Numbered from the stretch's first letter, positions 27,181 to 36,567 are shown. The stretch: 38,197 nt of DNA from Kocuria sp. p3-SID1428 (GCF_025149945.1 NZ_JALXVH010000028.1:1-38197), one strand, 5' to 3'. The notes: a model not told the origin generated them from the letters alone. A program made the numbers and translations.

Positions 27181-27846
27181 TCCTGGCCTTCATCGACGAG
27201 ATGCGCGCCGAAGGCTATGCAGTCGAGCCGATCCTTGCCGTCCTGCGCCAGCAGGGCCTTGTGATCGCTGCACGGACCTACCGAGCCTGGAAGAGGCCGG
27301 CCCGGATCGCGGCCCGCACCGTCACAGATGCTCTGGTCGAGGACAAGATCAGGGACCTCGCCTGGACCGTCAACCCCGTCACCGGGCTGGTCCAGATGAC
27401 ACCAGAAGGCCTCTACGGACGGCGTAAGTGGGTTGCTCTGCTCCGCCGCCAGGGCCGGTCTCGCGGGCGCCTCCCGCGGGGCGGTGGACCGCGCGATGCG
27501 CACCCTCGGCCTCGAGGGCATCCGCCGGGTCAAGAACGTCCGCACCACCATCCCGAATCCGGACGGGAAACGCGCCGGCGACCTGCTCAATCGCGACTTC
27601 ACCGCGCCCGCCCCGAACAGAGTCTGGGTCACAGATTTCACCTACGTCCGCACCTGGGCGGGGTTCGTCTACGTCGCGTTCGTCCTGGACGTGTTCGCCC
27701 AGCGGATCGTGGGCTGGCACGCGTCCTCGAGCATGCGCACCGACCTCGTCATGACGCCGCTACGGATCGCGCTCTGGCAGCGCGACCGCGACGGAAACCC
27801 AGTCTCACCAGGGGGTTTAATCCATCACAGCGATGCGGGATCGCAG
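27180..27846 (+). pseudogene. IS3-family OrfB transposase, 5' part (frameshifted)
   Basis: The frame opens LILAFIDEMRAEGYAVEPIL and reads through GLVQMTPEGLYGRRKWVALL RRQG (split here for length). Near 27452-27457 the reading frame moves by +1 (an apparent 4-nt excess) into LAGASRGAVDRAMRTLGLEG. The catalytic core then shows VWVTDFTYVRTWAGFVYVAF (first D) and LIHHSDAGSQ (second D). It breaks at 27846 where IS30 is inserted. Both the frameshift and the insertion inactivate it. Confidence 0.85.
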
Positions 27847-29297
27847 GGCGGATTCAACTGGTCGTCGCAACACCTCGATCGGGAGGTGTCAGATGGTTCG
27901 TCGTCAGCAGGCAGCAGATCGGGCGGAGCGACCGAAGCTTCGGTCCCCTGGGCATCCGAAGTTCCAACGGCATGTCGAGGCGGCGTTCTGGGCGGAGATC
28001 GCCAAGGGGCTATTGCCCATCGAGGCTGCTGCCGTGGTCGGCGTGGCGCAAGCTGTCGGTCAGCGATGGTTCCGCCACGCTGGCGGCATGCCTCCATTCG
28101 ATCTGAAGTTCACGCCAACCGGACGCTACCTGTCGTTCGCTGAGCGTGAGGAGATCGCATTCCTGCGTGCTCAGGGACGCGGCGTGCGCGAGATCGCTCG
28201 AACTCTAGGCCGTAACCCGGGGACGATCTCCCGTGAGCTGCGCCGGAATGCGGCCGTCCGCTATGGAAGTCGCGGGTATCGAGCGTCGGTTGCGCAGTGG
28301 AAGGCCGACATGGCCGCGAAACGCCCGAAGGCGGCGAAGCTGGTCACGAACGTGCGGTTGCATACCTACGTCCAGGGCCGATTATCGGGGCAGATCGCCA
28401 CGCCTGATGGCAAGGTGATAATCGGTCCCGAGCCTCCACGGTTCACGGGGATCAACAAGCCCCACCGTAAGCACCGCGGGTGGTCCACGGCGTGGAGTCC
28501 GGAGCAGATCAGCAACCGGCTCAAGGTCGACTTCCCCGATGATGAGTCCATGCGCATCAGTCACGAGGCGATCTACCAATCCCTCTACATTCAGGGCCGC
28601 GGCGCGCTCAAACGCGAGCTTGTCTGGTGTCTGCGCACGGGCCGGGCGCTGCGCGCGCCGCGGGAACGGTCACGCCGCAAGACTTGGGCGCACGTCACTC
28701 CTGGAACGCTGATCAGCGAACGTCCCGCAGAAGCCGGAGACCGAGCTGTTCCCGGCCATTGGGAGGGCGACCTGCTGATTGGGCTCGAGCGCTCAGCGAT
28801 TGGCACCGTCGTCGACCGCACGACCAGGTTCACCATGCTGGTCCACCTCCCCCGTGAGAAGGGATACCGACACAAGGAAACACCCAAGAACGGCCCCGCG
28901 CTGGCCGGCTATGGCGCGATCACGATGAAGAACGCGCTGGCGAGCACGATGTCGACCCTCCCCGCCCAACTGGCGAGGTCGTTGACCTGGGATCGCGGCA
29001 AGGAGATGTCCGCTCACGCACAGTTCACGGTCGAGACGGGCATCCCGGTGTTCTTCGCCGATCCGCAGTCCCCCTGGCAACGCGGCACGAACGAGAACAC
29101 CAACGGACTACTGCGCCAGTACTTCCCCAAGGGCACTGACCTGTCGAGCTGGTCGGCCGAGGAGATTGAAGCCGTCGCTCACGCACTCAACACAAGGCCC
29201 CGCAAGACCCTCGGCTGGAGAACCCCTGCCGAAGCCTTCAACGAGCAGCTACTGTTGCTCCAACAAGCCGGTGTTGCAACCACCGGTTGAACCTGAT
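27847..29297 (+). mobile_element. IS30-family element inserted in IS3 orfB
   Basis: About 1.45 kb. Imperfect terminal inverted repeats: the left reads GGATTCAACTGGTCGTCGCA from 27850, the right (minus strand from 29294) reads AGGTTCAACCGGTGGTTGCA, both continuing ACACC. CAG is present on both sides (27844-27846 and 29298-29300), which is a 3-bp target duplication inside the IS3 sequence for ...GSQ|YVS. The exact outer 3 bases of the element are less certain than the rest. It appears intact and is the youngest insertion here. Confidence 0.88.
27893..29290 (+). CDS. IS30-family transposase
   Basis: A 465-residue DDE transposase. The N-terminal HTH domain contains YLSFAEREEIAFLRAQGRGV REIARTLGRNPGTISRELRR (split here for length), the IS30 signature (residues about 80-118). 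Catalytic triad: D293 in GHWEGDLLIG, D367 in LTWDRGKEM, E401 in PWQRGTNENTNGLLRQYFPK. GGAGG sits 6 nt before the ATG. Full length with no internal lesion, so it could still be active. It occupies nearly the whole element, ending a few bases before the right inverted repeat. Confidence 0.94.
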   Translation: MVRRQQAADRAERPKLRSPGHPKFQRHVEAAFWAEIAKGLLPIEAAAVVGVAQAVGQRWFRHAGGMPPFDLKFTPTGRYLSFAEREEIAFLRAQGRGVREIARTLGRNPGTISRELRRNAAVRYGSRGYRASVAQWKADMAAKRPKAAKLVTNVRLHTYVQGRLSGQIATPDGKVIIGPEPPRFTGINKPHRKHRGWSTAWSPEQISNRLKVDFPDDESMRISHEAIYQSLYIQGRGALKRELVWCLRTGRALRAPRERSRRKTWAHVTPGTLISERPAEAGDRAVPGHWEGDLLIGLERSAIGTVVDRTTRFTMLVHLPREKGYRHKETPKNGPALAGYGAITMKNALASTMSTLPAQLARSLTWDRGKEMSAHAQFTVETGIPVFFADPQSPWQRGTNENTNGLLRQYFPKGTDLSSWSAEEIEAVAHALNTRPRKTLGWRTPAEAFNEQLLLLQQAGVATTG

Positions 29298-29597
29298 CAG
29301 TACGTGTCGTTGGCCTACACCGACGCGCTCGTGACCGCGGGAGTGACCGCGTCGGTCGGCACCGTCGGAGACTCCTACGACAACGCTCTCGCAGAGACCG
29401 TCAACGGGCTCTACAAGACCGAGCTGATCTACTCTCGGCCTGTCTGGGAGACGGCCAGCACGGTCGAACTCGCCACGATGGGCTGGGTCAACTGGTGGAA
29501 CACCCAGCGCCTTCACGAGGCCCTCGACTACCGCACCCCCGCAGACGTCGAGGCCGCCTACACTCACCCCACGACGACCGCACCCGCGACCGTCTGA
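29298..29597 (+). pseudogene. IS3-family OrfB transposase, 3' part
   Basis: Continues the interrupted OrfB: YVSLAYTDALVTAGVTASVG, TVGDSYDNALAETVNGLYKT (catalytic glutamate in the DNALAE block) and WVNWWNTQRLHEALDYRTPA. Joining it to 27846 through a single CAG restores the frame exactly. Stop at 29595-29597, 27 bp before the right inverted repeat end. Confidence 0.88.
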
Positions 29598-29621
29598 CCA
29601 CGGAACGAAACCCAGGACGCT

Positions 29622-30770
29622 TCAGTTTCGTGCGCTCACCGTAGCCGGGGATGACCCAGTCCGCTGGTGGGCGGGTAGCTCCACCGTGAAGACCGCGCCC
29701 TGCCCGCGACCAGGGGAGGTGGCTGTGAGATGTCCGCCGTGGGCCTCGGTCAGAGCCTTGGAAATGGTCAACCCGATCCCGGAGCCACCATGGTCGCGGT
29801 CGCGGGCGGTGTCGCCGCGGTAGAAGCGTTCGAAGAGGTGGGGCAGCTGCTCGGGGCTGATGCCGTCGCCGGTATCGGTGACACGGATGGCCACCCGCCC
29901 TGGGCCCTGTCGGTTGGCGCTGAGCGTGACCTGTCCGCCAGCTGGGGTGTGGCGCAGGGCGTTGGAGAGCAGGTTGCCCAGCACCTGGCCCATGCGTTGC
30001 CGGTCGGCCGCGACGTTTCCGGCGGTCTCGTCGACGTCGATGTTCAGGGCCACACCTTCGGCGGCGTAGGCCTCCCGGTAGGCCTCGGCGGCCGCGCGCA
30101 CCAGCTCGGCCACAGGTTGTTCGGTGCGGTCCAAGATGATGCGGCCCTCCTCCGCACGGGAGACGTCGTTGATGTCTTCCACCAGCCGGGTGAGGCGGGC
30201 GAGCTGTTCCCCCATGAGCTCGCTGGTGGTCTCGTCCCAGTGGGCGACCTCGTCCTGGAGCGCCTCCAGGTAGACCGTGAGCACGGAGATGGGGGTGCGC
30301 ATCTCGTGGGCCAGGTCGGAGAGCATCCGTCGGCGGGTGTCTTCGGTGCGCTCCAGCTGGGCGGCCATGGTGTTGAACGCCCCGGCGAGGGCGTCCACCT
30401 CAGCGCCGGCGCCCATGGCGGGGACCCGGGTGTCGTAGCGGCTGCGGGCCATGGCCTGGGCCGCGTGGGTGAGCGCGTCGATCGGGCGCTGGAGGCGGCG
30501 GGTGAACACCAAGGTGACGCCCAGGGCGCATACCAGGGCAGTGGCCAGGGCCATCCCCAGGGTCCAGAGGTTGGTGTCGCGGTAGGCCTGTTCCACATGC
30601 ATCAGCTGGGTGGCGTCGTGCCCGGCCCCAGCGCGCAGCAGGTGCTCGTGAAAGATCGCCGGGCCCACTATGGAGGCGGCGAGGACCGCGGCGAGGATGC
30701 TGGCGATCACCACGATGGTTTGCGCCAGGAAGAACCGGGAGGCCAAGCCTCGTGGGCGGTGCCTGCTCAT
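29622..30770 (-). CDS. Sensor histidine kinase of the copper two-component system
   Basis: A 382-residue membrane kinase. Transmembrane helices at about 15-38 and 70-90 bracket a short extracytoplasmic loop of only about 30 residues; a HAMP linker is at 90-145. The H-box has H155 in SDLAHEMRTPIS, the N-box is NLLSNALRHTP, G1 is DTGDGIS, F-box HLFERFYRGD and G2 GGSGIGLTISK. It should phosphorylate the response regulator encoded just upstream (ATGA overlap). The copper role is inferred from the divergent multicopper oxidase. The stop TGA is formed by the first three bases of the IS3 end, so the natural C-terminus may have been a little longer. Confidence 0.88.
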   Translation of the reverse strand: MSRHRPRGLASRFFLAQTIVVIASILAAVLAASIVGPAIFHEHLLRAGAGHDATQLMHVEQAYRDTNLWTLGMALATALVCALGVTLVFTRRLQRPIDALTHAAQAMARSRYDTRVPAMGAGAEVDALAGAFNTMAAQLERTEDTRRRMLSDLAHEMRTPISVLTVYLEALQDEVAHWDETTSELMGEQLARLTRLVEDINDVSRAEEGRIILDRTEQPVAELVRAAAEAYREAYAAEGVALNIDVDETAGNVAADRQRMGQVLGNLLSNALRHTPAGGQVTLSANRQGPGRVAIRVTDTGDGISPEQLPHLFERFYRGDTARDRDHGGSGIGLTISKALTEAHGGHLTATSPGRGQGAVFTVELPAHQRTGSSPATVSARN

Positions 30771-31477
30771 CGGCTTGCCATGCGGTAACCGACCCCTCGG
30801 ACCGTGCTGATGCAGTCAAGATCGGGGTGTGCCTCAATGAGTTTGCGGCGCAGATGCCCGATGTGCACGTCCACGATCCGCTCGTCGCCCACCCAGGACG
30901 GATCCCACACGATGTCGATGAGCTGACGGCGGGAGTAGGCCCGTCCGGGGCCGGCCGAGAGTGTGGCCAAAAGATCGAACTCGGTGCGCGTCAGTGCGAC
31001 CGCGGCCCCGCTCACCCGGGCCTCGTGGGCAGCGAGGTCGATGACCAGGTCCCCGAAGACCCATGGGGCCTCTCGAACGGTGACGGTGCGCGGGCGTCGC
31101 AGCACGGCCTGGACCCGTGCGACGAGTTCGCGCACGCTGAAGGGCTTGGTGATGTAGTCATCGGCGCCCACCTCCAGTCCGGTCAGCTTGTCGTCCTCGT
31201 CCCCACGGGCGGTGAGTATGAGCACATAGCACTCGGAGAAAGACCGAAGGGCACGGCACACCTCGATCCCGTCCAGACCTGGCAGCCCCAGATCCAGGAC
31301 CACCACATCCGGGTGCTGGCTGCGGGCTGCTTCAAGGGCCGCGGGGCCGGTGTGGGCCTGGTCCACGGTGTAGCCGGCGCGGGAGAGATACGTCGCGATC
31401 ATCTGCGCTAGGGCCTTCTCGTCGTCGACCACGAGCACCCGTCCCGGATGGGACGGGGAATCGATGCCTGGGTTCAT
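30767..31477 (-). CDS. OmpR/PhoB-family response regulator (CopR-like)
   Basis: A 236-residue regulator. The receiver domain (12-125) has acidic pair DDE (18-20), phosphoacceptor D62 in VLDLGLPGLDG and K111 in ITKPFS. The C-terminal winged helix (about 140-235) contains ALTRTEFDLLATLSAGPGRA YSRRQL (split here for length) and IGHLRRKL ... VRGVGYRM. The start at 31477 gives the family length; earlier in-frame starts add an unlikely leader. It is translationally coupled to the kinase (ATGA). Likely target: the tandem 11-bp repeats at 31538 and 37238. Confidence 0.88.
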   Translation of the reverse strand: MNPGIDSPSHPGRVLVVDDEKALAQMIATYLSRAGYTVDQAHTGPAALEAARSQHPDVVVLDLGLPGLDGIEVCRALRSFSECYVLILTARGDEDDKLTGLEVGADDYITKPFSVRELVARVQAVLRRPRTVTVREAPWVFGDLVIDLAAHEARVSGAAVALTRTEFDLLATLSAGPGRAYSRRQLIDIVWDPSWVGDERIVDVHIGHLRRKLIEAHPDLDCISTVRGVGYRMASR

Positions 31478-31537
31478 GCCTCCAGTGTCGTCCCCACGCT
31501 GTGATCGGGTGACCGCAAGAGCGCAGGTCATCTCCGA

Positions 31538-31559
31538 TCTTCGCTGAATCTTCACAATA
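31538..31559 (+). promoter_or_regulatory. Tandem 11-bp repeat, candidate CopR binding site (multicopper oxidase promoter)
   Basis: TCTTCGCTGAA / TCTTCACAATA, two head-to-tail 11-bp units in the divergent region between the regulator and oxidase genes. The 11-bp period is what OmpR/PhoB-family dimers bind. The same TCTTC pair with the same period occurs at 37238 before the copper-storage gene. Confidence 0.55.
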
Positions 31560-31636
31560 ATCCCGGTCTCTACGCCCGTGCGCGGATCCAGAATGGTTGT
31601 CGTCGTTCGTGCCCTGCTGTGCCTCGGAAAGGAATC

Positions 31637-33133
31637 ATGAATCAGGTTTCCCGCAGACGGATGTTGACTGGTGGCTTCGGCCTGCTCGGTGCTGGTGTCC
31701 TGGCAGGGGGTGCACCTGCTGCGGGTTCCTCCGCGGCACCGTCACTTCCCGGCCGGGCTCTGGTGGAGAAGACGCTTGTCGCGCAGCCGGCGACCCTGGA
31801 CTTGGGAGGCTTGCAGGTCGATACGTGGGCCTACGGTGACACGGTCCCTGGACCGCTGATCCGGGCCACGGCCGGGGACCGGCTACGGATCACCGTCGAC
31901 AACCAGTTGCCGGCCGAGACCACCGTGCATTGGCATGGCATCGCCCTGGAAGCCGCTGCCGACGGGGTGCCAGGGTTGACCCAGGACCCGATCGCCACCG
32001 GGAGCACCTACACCTACGAATTCACCGCACCGGATCCGGGGACCTACTTCTACCACCCCCACGTCGGGGTTCAACTGGACCGGGCTCTGTACGCCCCGCT
32101 GATCATCGATGACCCCAGAGAACCAGGGCGCTATGACCACGAATGGGTGCTCGTGCTCGATGACTGGCTCGACGGCACGGGACGCACGCCCGAGGACGTG
32201 CTCCAGGCGCTCACCTCCTCCAGTGGGAACGGGGCCGGCCACGGGGGCATGACCGGAATGGACCACGGGGACATGGACATGAGCTCCCCGGAGGCTATGG
32301 GCGGTATGGATCACGCACCGATGAAGGGCGGTGGAGACTCGCCCTACGGAGAGGACGCCGGGGACGTGACCTACCCGCATTACCTGGTCAACGGCAAGGT
32401 GCCGGAGGCCCCGGATGTGCTGGCCGCCAAACCGGGGGACCGGGTGCGGCTGCGGATCATCAATGCCGCCGCCGACACCATCTTCACCGTCGCTCTCGGC
32501 GGGCACCGCATGGAGGTGACCCACACCGATGGGTTCCCCGTGAAGCCGCAGGAGACGGACGCGCTGGCCATCGGCATGGGCGAACGTTACGACGCGATCG
32601 TCACCATAGCTGACGGGGTCTTCCCGTTCGTGGCCGCCCCCATGGGCAAGGACGGCCAGGCCATGGCGTTGATCCGCACCGGCTCCGGCGCCGCACCGGC
32701 CCCGACGGTGACGCCGAAGGAACTGCGTTGCCCGGCCTTGATCGGCGCCGAACTGGAGCCGGCCGACAGCGCCCGGTTGGAGACCCGGGACGTCGAAGTG
32801 GCCCTGCCTATGGCGCTGACCGGACAGATGGACCCTTACCAGTGGGGGTTCAACGGCGCTCCATACGGCAAGAATGACCCGCTGATGATCCGAGAAGGCC
32901 AACGCGTCCAGCTGGACGCGGCCAACCAGACCATGATGGCCCACCCGCTGCACGTCCACGGCCACACCTTCGCCCTGCCCAACGGATTACGCAAAGACAC
33001 GGTCATGCTCGCCCCGATGCAATCCCTGGCCCTGCAACTGCAAGCCGACAATCCCGGGGATTGGATGGTCCACTGCCACAACCTGTACCACGGCGAGGCC
33101 GGAATGATGATCGAGATGAGATACCGCCGATGA
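31637..33133 (+). CDS. Multicopper oxidase (CueO/laccase-like), Tat-exported
   Basis: A 498-residue periplasmic-side or surface oxidase that likely oxidises Cu(I) to the less toxic Cu(II). Twin-arginine signal SRRRMLTGG, then a signal helix to about residue 35. Copper ligands: HWHG 98-101, HPH 140-142, HPLHVHGH 436-443 and HCHNLYHGEAGM 479-490 (T1 Cys-His-Met present). A Met/His-rich insert (about 195-235: MTGMDHGDMDM, MGGMDHAPM) resembles the CueO methionine-rich loop that binds Cu(I). AAAGGA lies 4 nt before the ATG. Coupled to the next gene by ATGA. Confidence 0.94.
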   Translation: MNQVSRRRMLTGGFGLLGAGVLAGGAPAAGSSAAPSLPGRALVEKTLVAQPATLDLGGLQVDTWAYGDTVPGPLIRATAGDRLRITVDNQLPAETTVHWHGIALEAAADGVPGLTQDPIATGSTYTYEFTAPDPGTYFYHPHVGVQLDRALYAPLIIDDPREPGRYDHEWVLVLDDWLDGTGRTPEDVLQALTSSSGNGAGHGGMTGMDHGDMDMSSPEAMGGMDHAPMKGGGDSPYGEDAGDVTYPHYLVNGKVPEAPDVLAAKPGDRVRLRIINAAADTIFTVALGGHRMEVTHTDGFPVKPQETDALAIGMGERYDAIVTIADGVFPFVAAPMGKDGQAMALIRTGSGAAPAPTVTPKELRCPALIGAELEPADSARLETRDVEVALPMALTGQMDPYQWGFNGAPYGKNDPLMIREGQRVQLDAANQTMMAHPLHVHGHTFALPNGLRKDTVMLAPMQSLALQLQADNPGDWMVHCHNLYHGEAGMMIEMRYRR

Positions 33134-33996
33134 CGCTCATGCCCCGACGGGCTCTCCTCGGTTTGGGCCTGGTCACAGGGACCGGGCTGGCGGTCGCAGC
33201 TTGCTCCCCGCAGCCGGGTACCTCCACATCGGCCCCCTCCGGTGAGGGCGCCGGCGAGGCCACGGCGATCACTCATGTCCATGCCATCACGCGCGCTCCG
33301 GCCGACGGGGCCGTGCTGCTGGCCACCCACGAGGGCCTCTACCGTCTCGAGGACGGGGACCTGACCAGAGCCGGGCCCATCGTGGATCTGATGGGCTTCA
33401 CCATCGCCGCCGACGGCCGCTACCTGGCCTCAGGCCACCCCGGCCTGGGCGTGGACCTACCCGAGCCATTGGGGCTGGCCGAGTCCGCCGACGGCGGGCA
33501 GAGCTGGAGTGTGCTCTCTCGCGGCGGGGAATCGGATTTCCACGCCCTGGCTGCCGGCCCCGCCGGGATCATCGCCTTCGATGGGCAACTTCGGTTCAGC
33601 CCCGACGGGCGCACCTGGCAGATGCGCGCCATTCCCTCGGCCCCGGTTTCTTTGGCCGTGTCCCCGAAATCGGGAGCGGTGCTGGCTGCCACAGAAAACG
33701 GCGTGCTGCGCTCCACTGACGACGGCGCCAGCTGGTCCCCCCTGAACACCCCCCAGCTGGCCTCACTGGTGGCCTGGGCCGACGACCGCACCATCGCCGC
33801 CACAGGGATTGACGGGCGCCTGCTGACCAGCACCGATGCCGGTGCTAACTGGACCTCCAGTGAAGAACCCCTCGGGGAGATCACCGCCCTGGGGGCCAGC
33901 CGCACCGATGACGGTGACGTAGAAGCGCTGCTGATGGCAAAAAACCAGGTGCTGCGCACGGTCGACGGGGGAGCGACAACACAGCAGCTGCTGTGA
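33130..33996 (+). CDS. F510_1955-family BNR-repeat lipoprotein
   Basis: A 288-residue lipoprotein: MTLMPRRALLGLGLVTGTGL then lipobox VAAC (C25). The mature part is a beta-propeller-like array of BNR/sialidase-type repeats (SADGGQSWSVL, SPDGRTWQM, STDDGASWSPL, STDAGANWTSS, TVDGGAT) beginning ITHVHAITRAP. The family is labelled glycosylhydrolase by similarity, but the catalytic residues of sialidases are not evident. It regularly accompanies multicopper oxidases in actinobacterial copper islands. The start overlaps the oxidase stop (ATGA), so the two are made together. Role unknown; a surface partner of the oxidase is possible. Confidence 0.83.
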   Translation: MTLMPRRALLGLGLVTGTGLAVAACSPQPGTSTSAPSGEGAGEATAITHVHAITRAPADGAVLLATHEGLYRLEDGDLTRAGPIVDLMGFTIAADGRYLASGHPGLGVDLPEPLGLAESADGGQSWSVLSRGGESDFHALAAGPAGIIAFDGQLRFSPDGRTWQMRAIPSAPVSLAVSPKSGAVLAATENGVLRSTDDGASWSPLNTPQLASLVAWADDRTIAATGIDGRLLTSTDAGANWTSSEEPLGEITALGASRTDDGDVEALLMAKNQVLRTVDGGATTQQLL

Positions 33997-34078
33997 CAGC
34001 TGGGCTGTGAGCTGACCAGGGCCGAGAATGCCCACCGGGCGGGACTTACCGCAACAAGACAACTTCAGGGAGACGACC

Positions 34079-34309
34079 ATGAGCGAGGCCTCTAAGCGCC
34101 AGGAGATGGTCCCGGCGATGAGCGCCGAAGGCGCGGCTCTGTCGCGGAAGCGGCTGAGCGGCATCGGCGCAGCTCGGGGGCTGGCTCTGATCGGGTTGAC
34201 CGCTATCCACTACCTGCCCGCCCTGGTGGCCGGGGTGGGCTTAGGAAGCATTACAACTTCCCGGAAACTCCTCGCCAAACATACCCCCGGGGGGTACTTT
34301 CGAGAATGA
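34079..34309 (+). pseudogene. DUF418/YeiB-like membrane protein, N-terminal fragment
   Basis: The first roughly 48 codons end in RLSGIGAARGLALIGLTAIH YLPA, the conserved R-x-x-GIDAARGLALIGM...H.LP start of DUF418/YeiB-type membrane proteins (Asp replaced by Gly here). After about 34222 the similarity stops and the frame runs through the copB2 promoter region to a stop at 34309. Only the first of many membrane helices remains. The 5' end looks normal (CAGGGAG about 7 nt upstream). Confidence 0.6.
34281..34297 (+). promoter_or_regulatory. CsoR-like operator before copB copy 2
   Basis: ATACCCCCGGGGGGTAC, a nearly perfect palindrome 23 bp before the start codon, built like the box before copB copy 1 (TACCCC...GGGGTA). 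A TACTTT hexamer overlapping its right edge (34295-34300) may be the -10. Confidence 0.7.
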
Positions 34310-34319
34310 GGAGGCAACT

Positions 34320-36458
34320 ATGACGGATTCGCACGCCCACCACCATGGTGGAGCCTCGCCCTTGCGCGAGGCCCCCACCCCCGATCACCCCCACGATTCC
34401 CAGGACGAGCACTCGGGTGACGGCGGCCACGAGGGAAACGGTGACCATGGAGGCCATGGTGGACATGACCACGTCGCCATGTTCCGCCGCTTGTTCTGAA
34501 TCTCCCTGGTCATCTCGATCCCCACGATCTTTCTCAGCGGCAGCTTCGCGCACCTGCTGGGCTACCAGTTGCCGGACAACGCACTGATCACCTGGGTCCC
34601 CGTGATCCTCGGCACCGTGCTCTACGTCTGGGGCGGCCGCCCGTTCCTGACCGGTGCGGTCGACGAACTCCGGCAGCGCAAACCCGGCATGATGACCCTG
34701 ATCACCCTGGGCATCTCGGTGGCGTTCTTCGCATCCTGGGGCAGCCACCTCGGGCTGCTGCCACCGGACCTGGAGTTCTGGTGGGAGCTGGCGCTGCTGG
34801 TTGTGATCATGCTGCTGGGGCACTGGGTCGAGATGGCGTCTCTGGCCCGCACCTCCAACGCGCTCGATGAGCTCGCGGCCCTGCTGCCCGACGAGGCTGA
34901 GGTGCTTGACCCTGACGGCTCGACGCGCACGGTCGCGCCCTCGGACCTCGCCGTCGGCGACCGCGTGCTTGTCCGCCCGGGCGGACGCATCCCCGCCGAT
35001 GGTGAGGTGATCGAGGGCGAGGCCGACATCGACGAGTCCATGGTCACCGGTGAGTCGGTCCCCGTCCTGCGCGGGCGGGGCGACCGGGTCGTGGCCGGCA
35101 CTGTGGCGACCGATCGGCCATTCACCCTCCAGGTCACCGAGATCGGCGAGAACACGGCGCTGGCCGGCATCCAGCGTCTGGTCCAGGACGCTCAGTCTTC
35201 CTCGACCCGCGCCCAGCGCCTCGCCGACAAGGCGGCGAACCTGCTGTTCTGGTTCGCCCTCCTCGCTGCCGCGATCACCGCCGTCGTGTGGGCGATCCTC
35301 GGCACACCCAGCATGGCGCTGGTCCGTGTTGTCACCGTCCTGGTCATCGCCTGTCCCCACGCTCTGGGGCTTGCGATCCCGCTGGTCGTCTCGATCTCGA
35401 CCGGACGGGCCGCCCGCCAGGGCATCCTCGTCTCGGACCGCAAGGCCCTTGAGCTCGTGCGCAGCATCGACACCGTCGTCTTCGACAAGACCGGCACCCT
35501 CACCCTCGGCGAGCCCGCTCTGCTGGGCGTGCAGCTGGCACCAAACGCCCCGGCGGGCATGAACGAGGACCGTCTTGTGGCCCTCGCGGCCGCGACCGAA
35601 GCGCAGAGCCAGCACCCTCTGGCGCGGGCGATCGTGGCCGCCGCACAAGACCGCAACCTTGCCGTGCCGCAGGCCACCGGCCACGACAGCGCGACCGCGG
35701 TCGGCGTCTCGGCCACCGTCGAGGGCACCGACATCCGCGTCGGTGGCCCCGCACTGCTCAGCCAGGCCGGTGTGGAGCCGCTGTCCACCGACGAATGGGC
35801 TCAGGACGGGCGGATCGTTCTGCATGTCCTCGTAGAGGGCCGAGTTGCCGGGGCCCTAGCCTTGGCCGACGAGGTCCGTCCGGCCGCCCGCGAGGCGATC
35901 GAGGCCCTGCACCGCCTGGGGATCGAGACGGCGATGCTGACCGGCGATGCCCACAACGTAGCCGAGGCCGTTGGCCGCGAATTGGGCATCGACCGCATCG
36001 AGGCTCAGGTCCGTCCCGAGGAGAAGAGCGCCCGGGTCCGCCAGTTGCAGGAACAGGGCAAGAAGGTCGCGATGGTCGGCGATGGTGTGAACGATGCTCC
36101 GGCTCTGGCCCAGGCCGATGTCGGGCTCGCGATCGGCGCCGGAACCGACGTCGCGATCGCCTCGGCCGGGATCATCCTCGCCTCCGAGGATCCGCGCGCG
36201 GTGGTCTCGGTCGTGCGGCTCTCGCGCGCGTCCTACCGCAAGATGGTGCAGAACCTCTGGTGGGCTGCCGGCTACAACTTGATCTCGGTGCCGCTGGCAG
36301 CCGGTGTGCTGGCCCCCATCGGGTTCGTCATGCCCATGGCCATCGGCGCGCTGCTCATGGGCGCCTCCACGGTGGTGGTTGCGCTCAATGCGCAGACGCT
36401 GCGCGGCCTCGACCTCACCGCTGAGGGGTCGGTCGAATGGGCAAAGAATCAGACCTGA
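34320..36458 (+). pseudogene. copB: CopB-type copper P1B ATPase, copy 2, with in-frame TGA at codon 60
   Basis: A continuous 712-codon frame except for TGA at 34497-34499, where copy 1 has TGG (context MFRRLF-W-IS). Everything else is intact: a His-rich tail with [31 protein letters not shown] (CPH), [22 protein letters not shown] and [24 protein letters not shown] is 6 nt before the ATG. The TGA falls in the first transmembrane helix. Restart at TTG 34569 would give a 629-residue protein lacking the metal tail and first helix. Loss of function, a sequencing error, or partial readthrough are the options; truncation is the default reading. Confidence 0.85.
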
Positions 36459-36567
36459 CCCGGGTCGTCAGCGTGGCCATCAATTCTTCGCCAGTCTGTT
36501 GTCGCAGGGTTGGCATAGAGACTTTCAGGCCATCCACGCCTGAAGGAACATCAACGAAGGAGACGAG

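Larger units (their letters stand above)
26815..29624 (+). mobile_element. IS3-family element, interrupted by IS30
   Basis: Terminal inverted repeats align over 24 bp with 17 matches: the left starts TGAATCGGCCCGGGTTTGAT at 26815, the right (minus strand from 29624) starts TGAAGCGTCCTGGGTTTCGT. The element encodes orfA and orfB, the latter frameshifted and split. Without the IS30 insertion and the 3-bp duplication it would be about 1.36 kb. Flanking trinucleotides differ (TGG left, GTT right), so there is no target-site duplication. The flanking genes are unrelated, consistent with recombination between two copies or an adjacent deletion. Confidence 0.85.

Noticed and set aside
27433..27460. 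Programmed frameshift inside IS3 orfB
   Set aside because: IS3 programmed shifts occur at the orfA/orfB junction. A shift in mid-orfB without a slippery run is better explained as an inactivating small insertion.
34497..34499. Selenocysteine insertion or stop-codon recoding at the copB2 TGA
   Set aside because: The paralogue has Trp, not Cys, at this position and no strong hairpin follows directly. A simple nonsense change is more likely.
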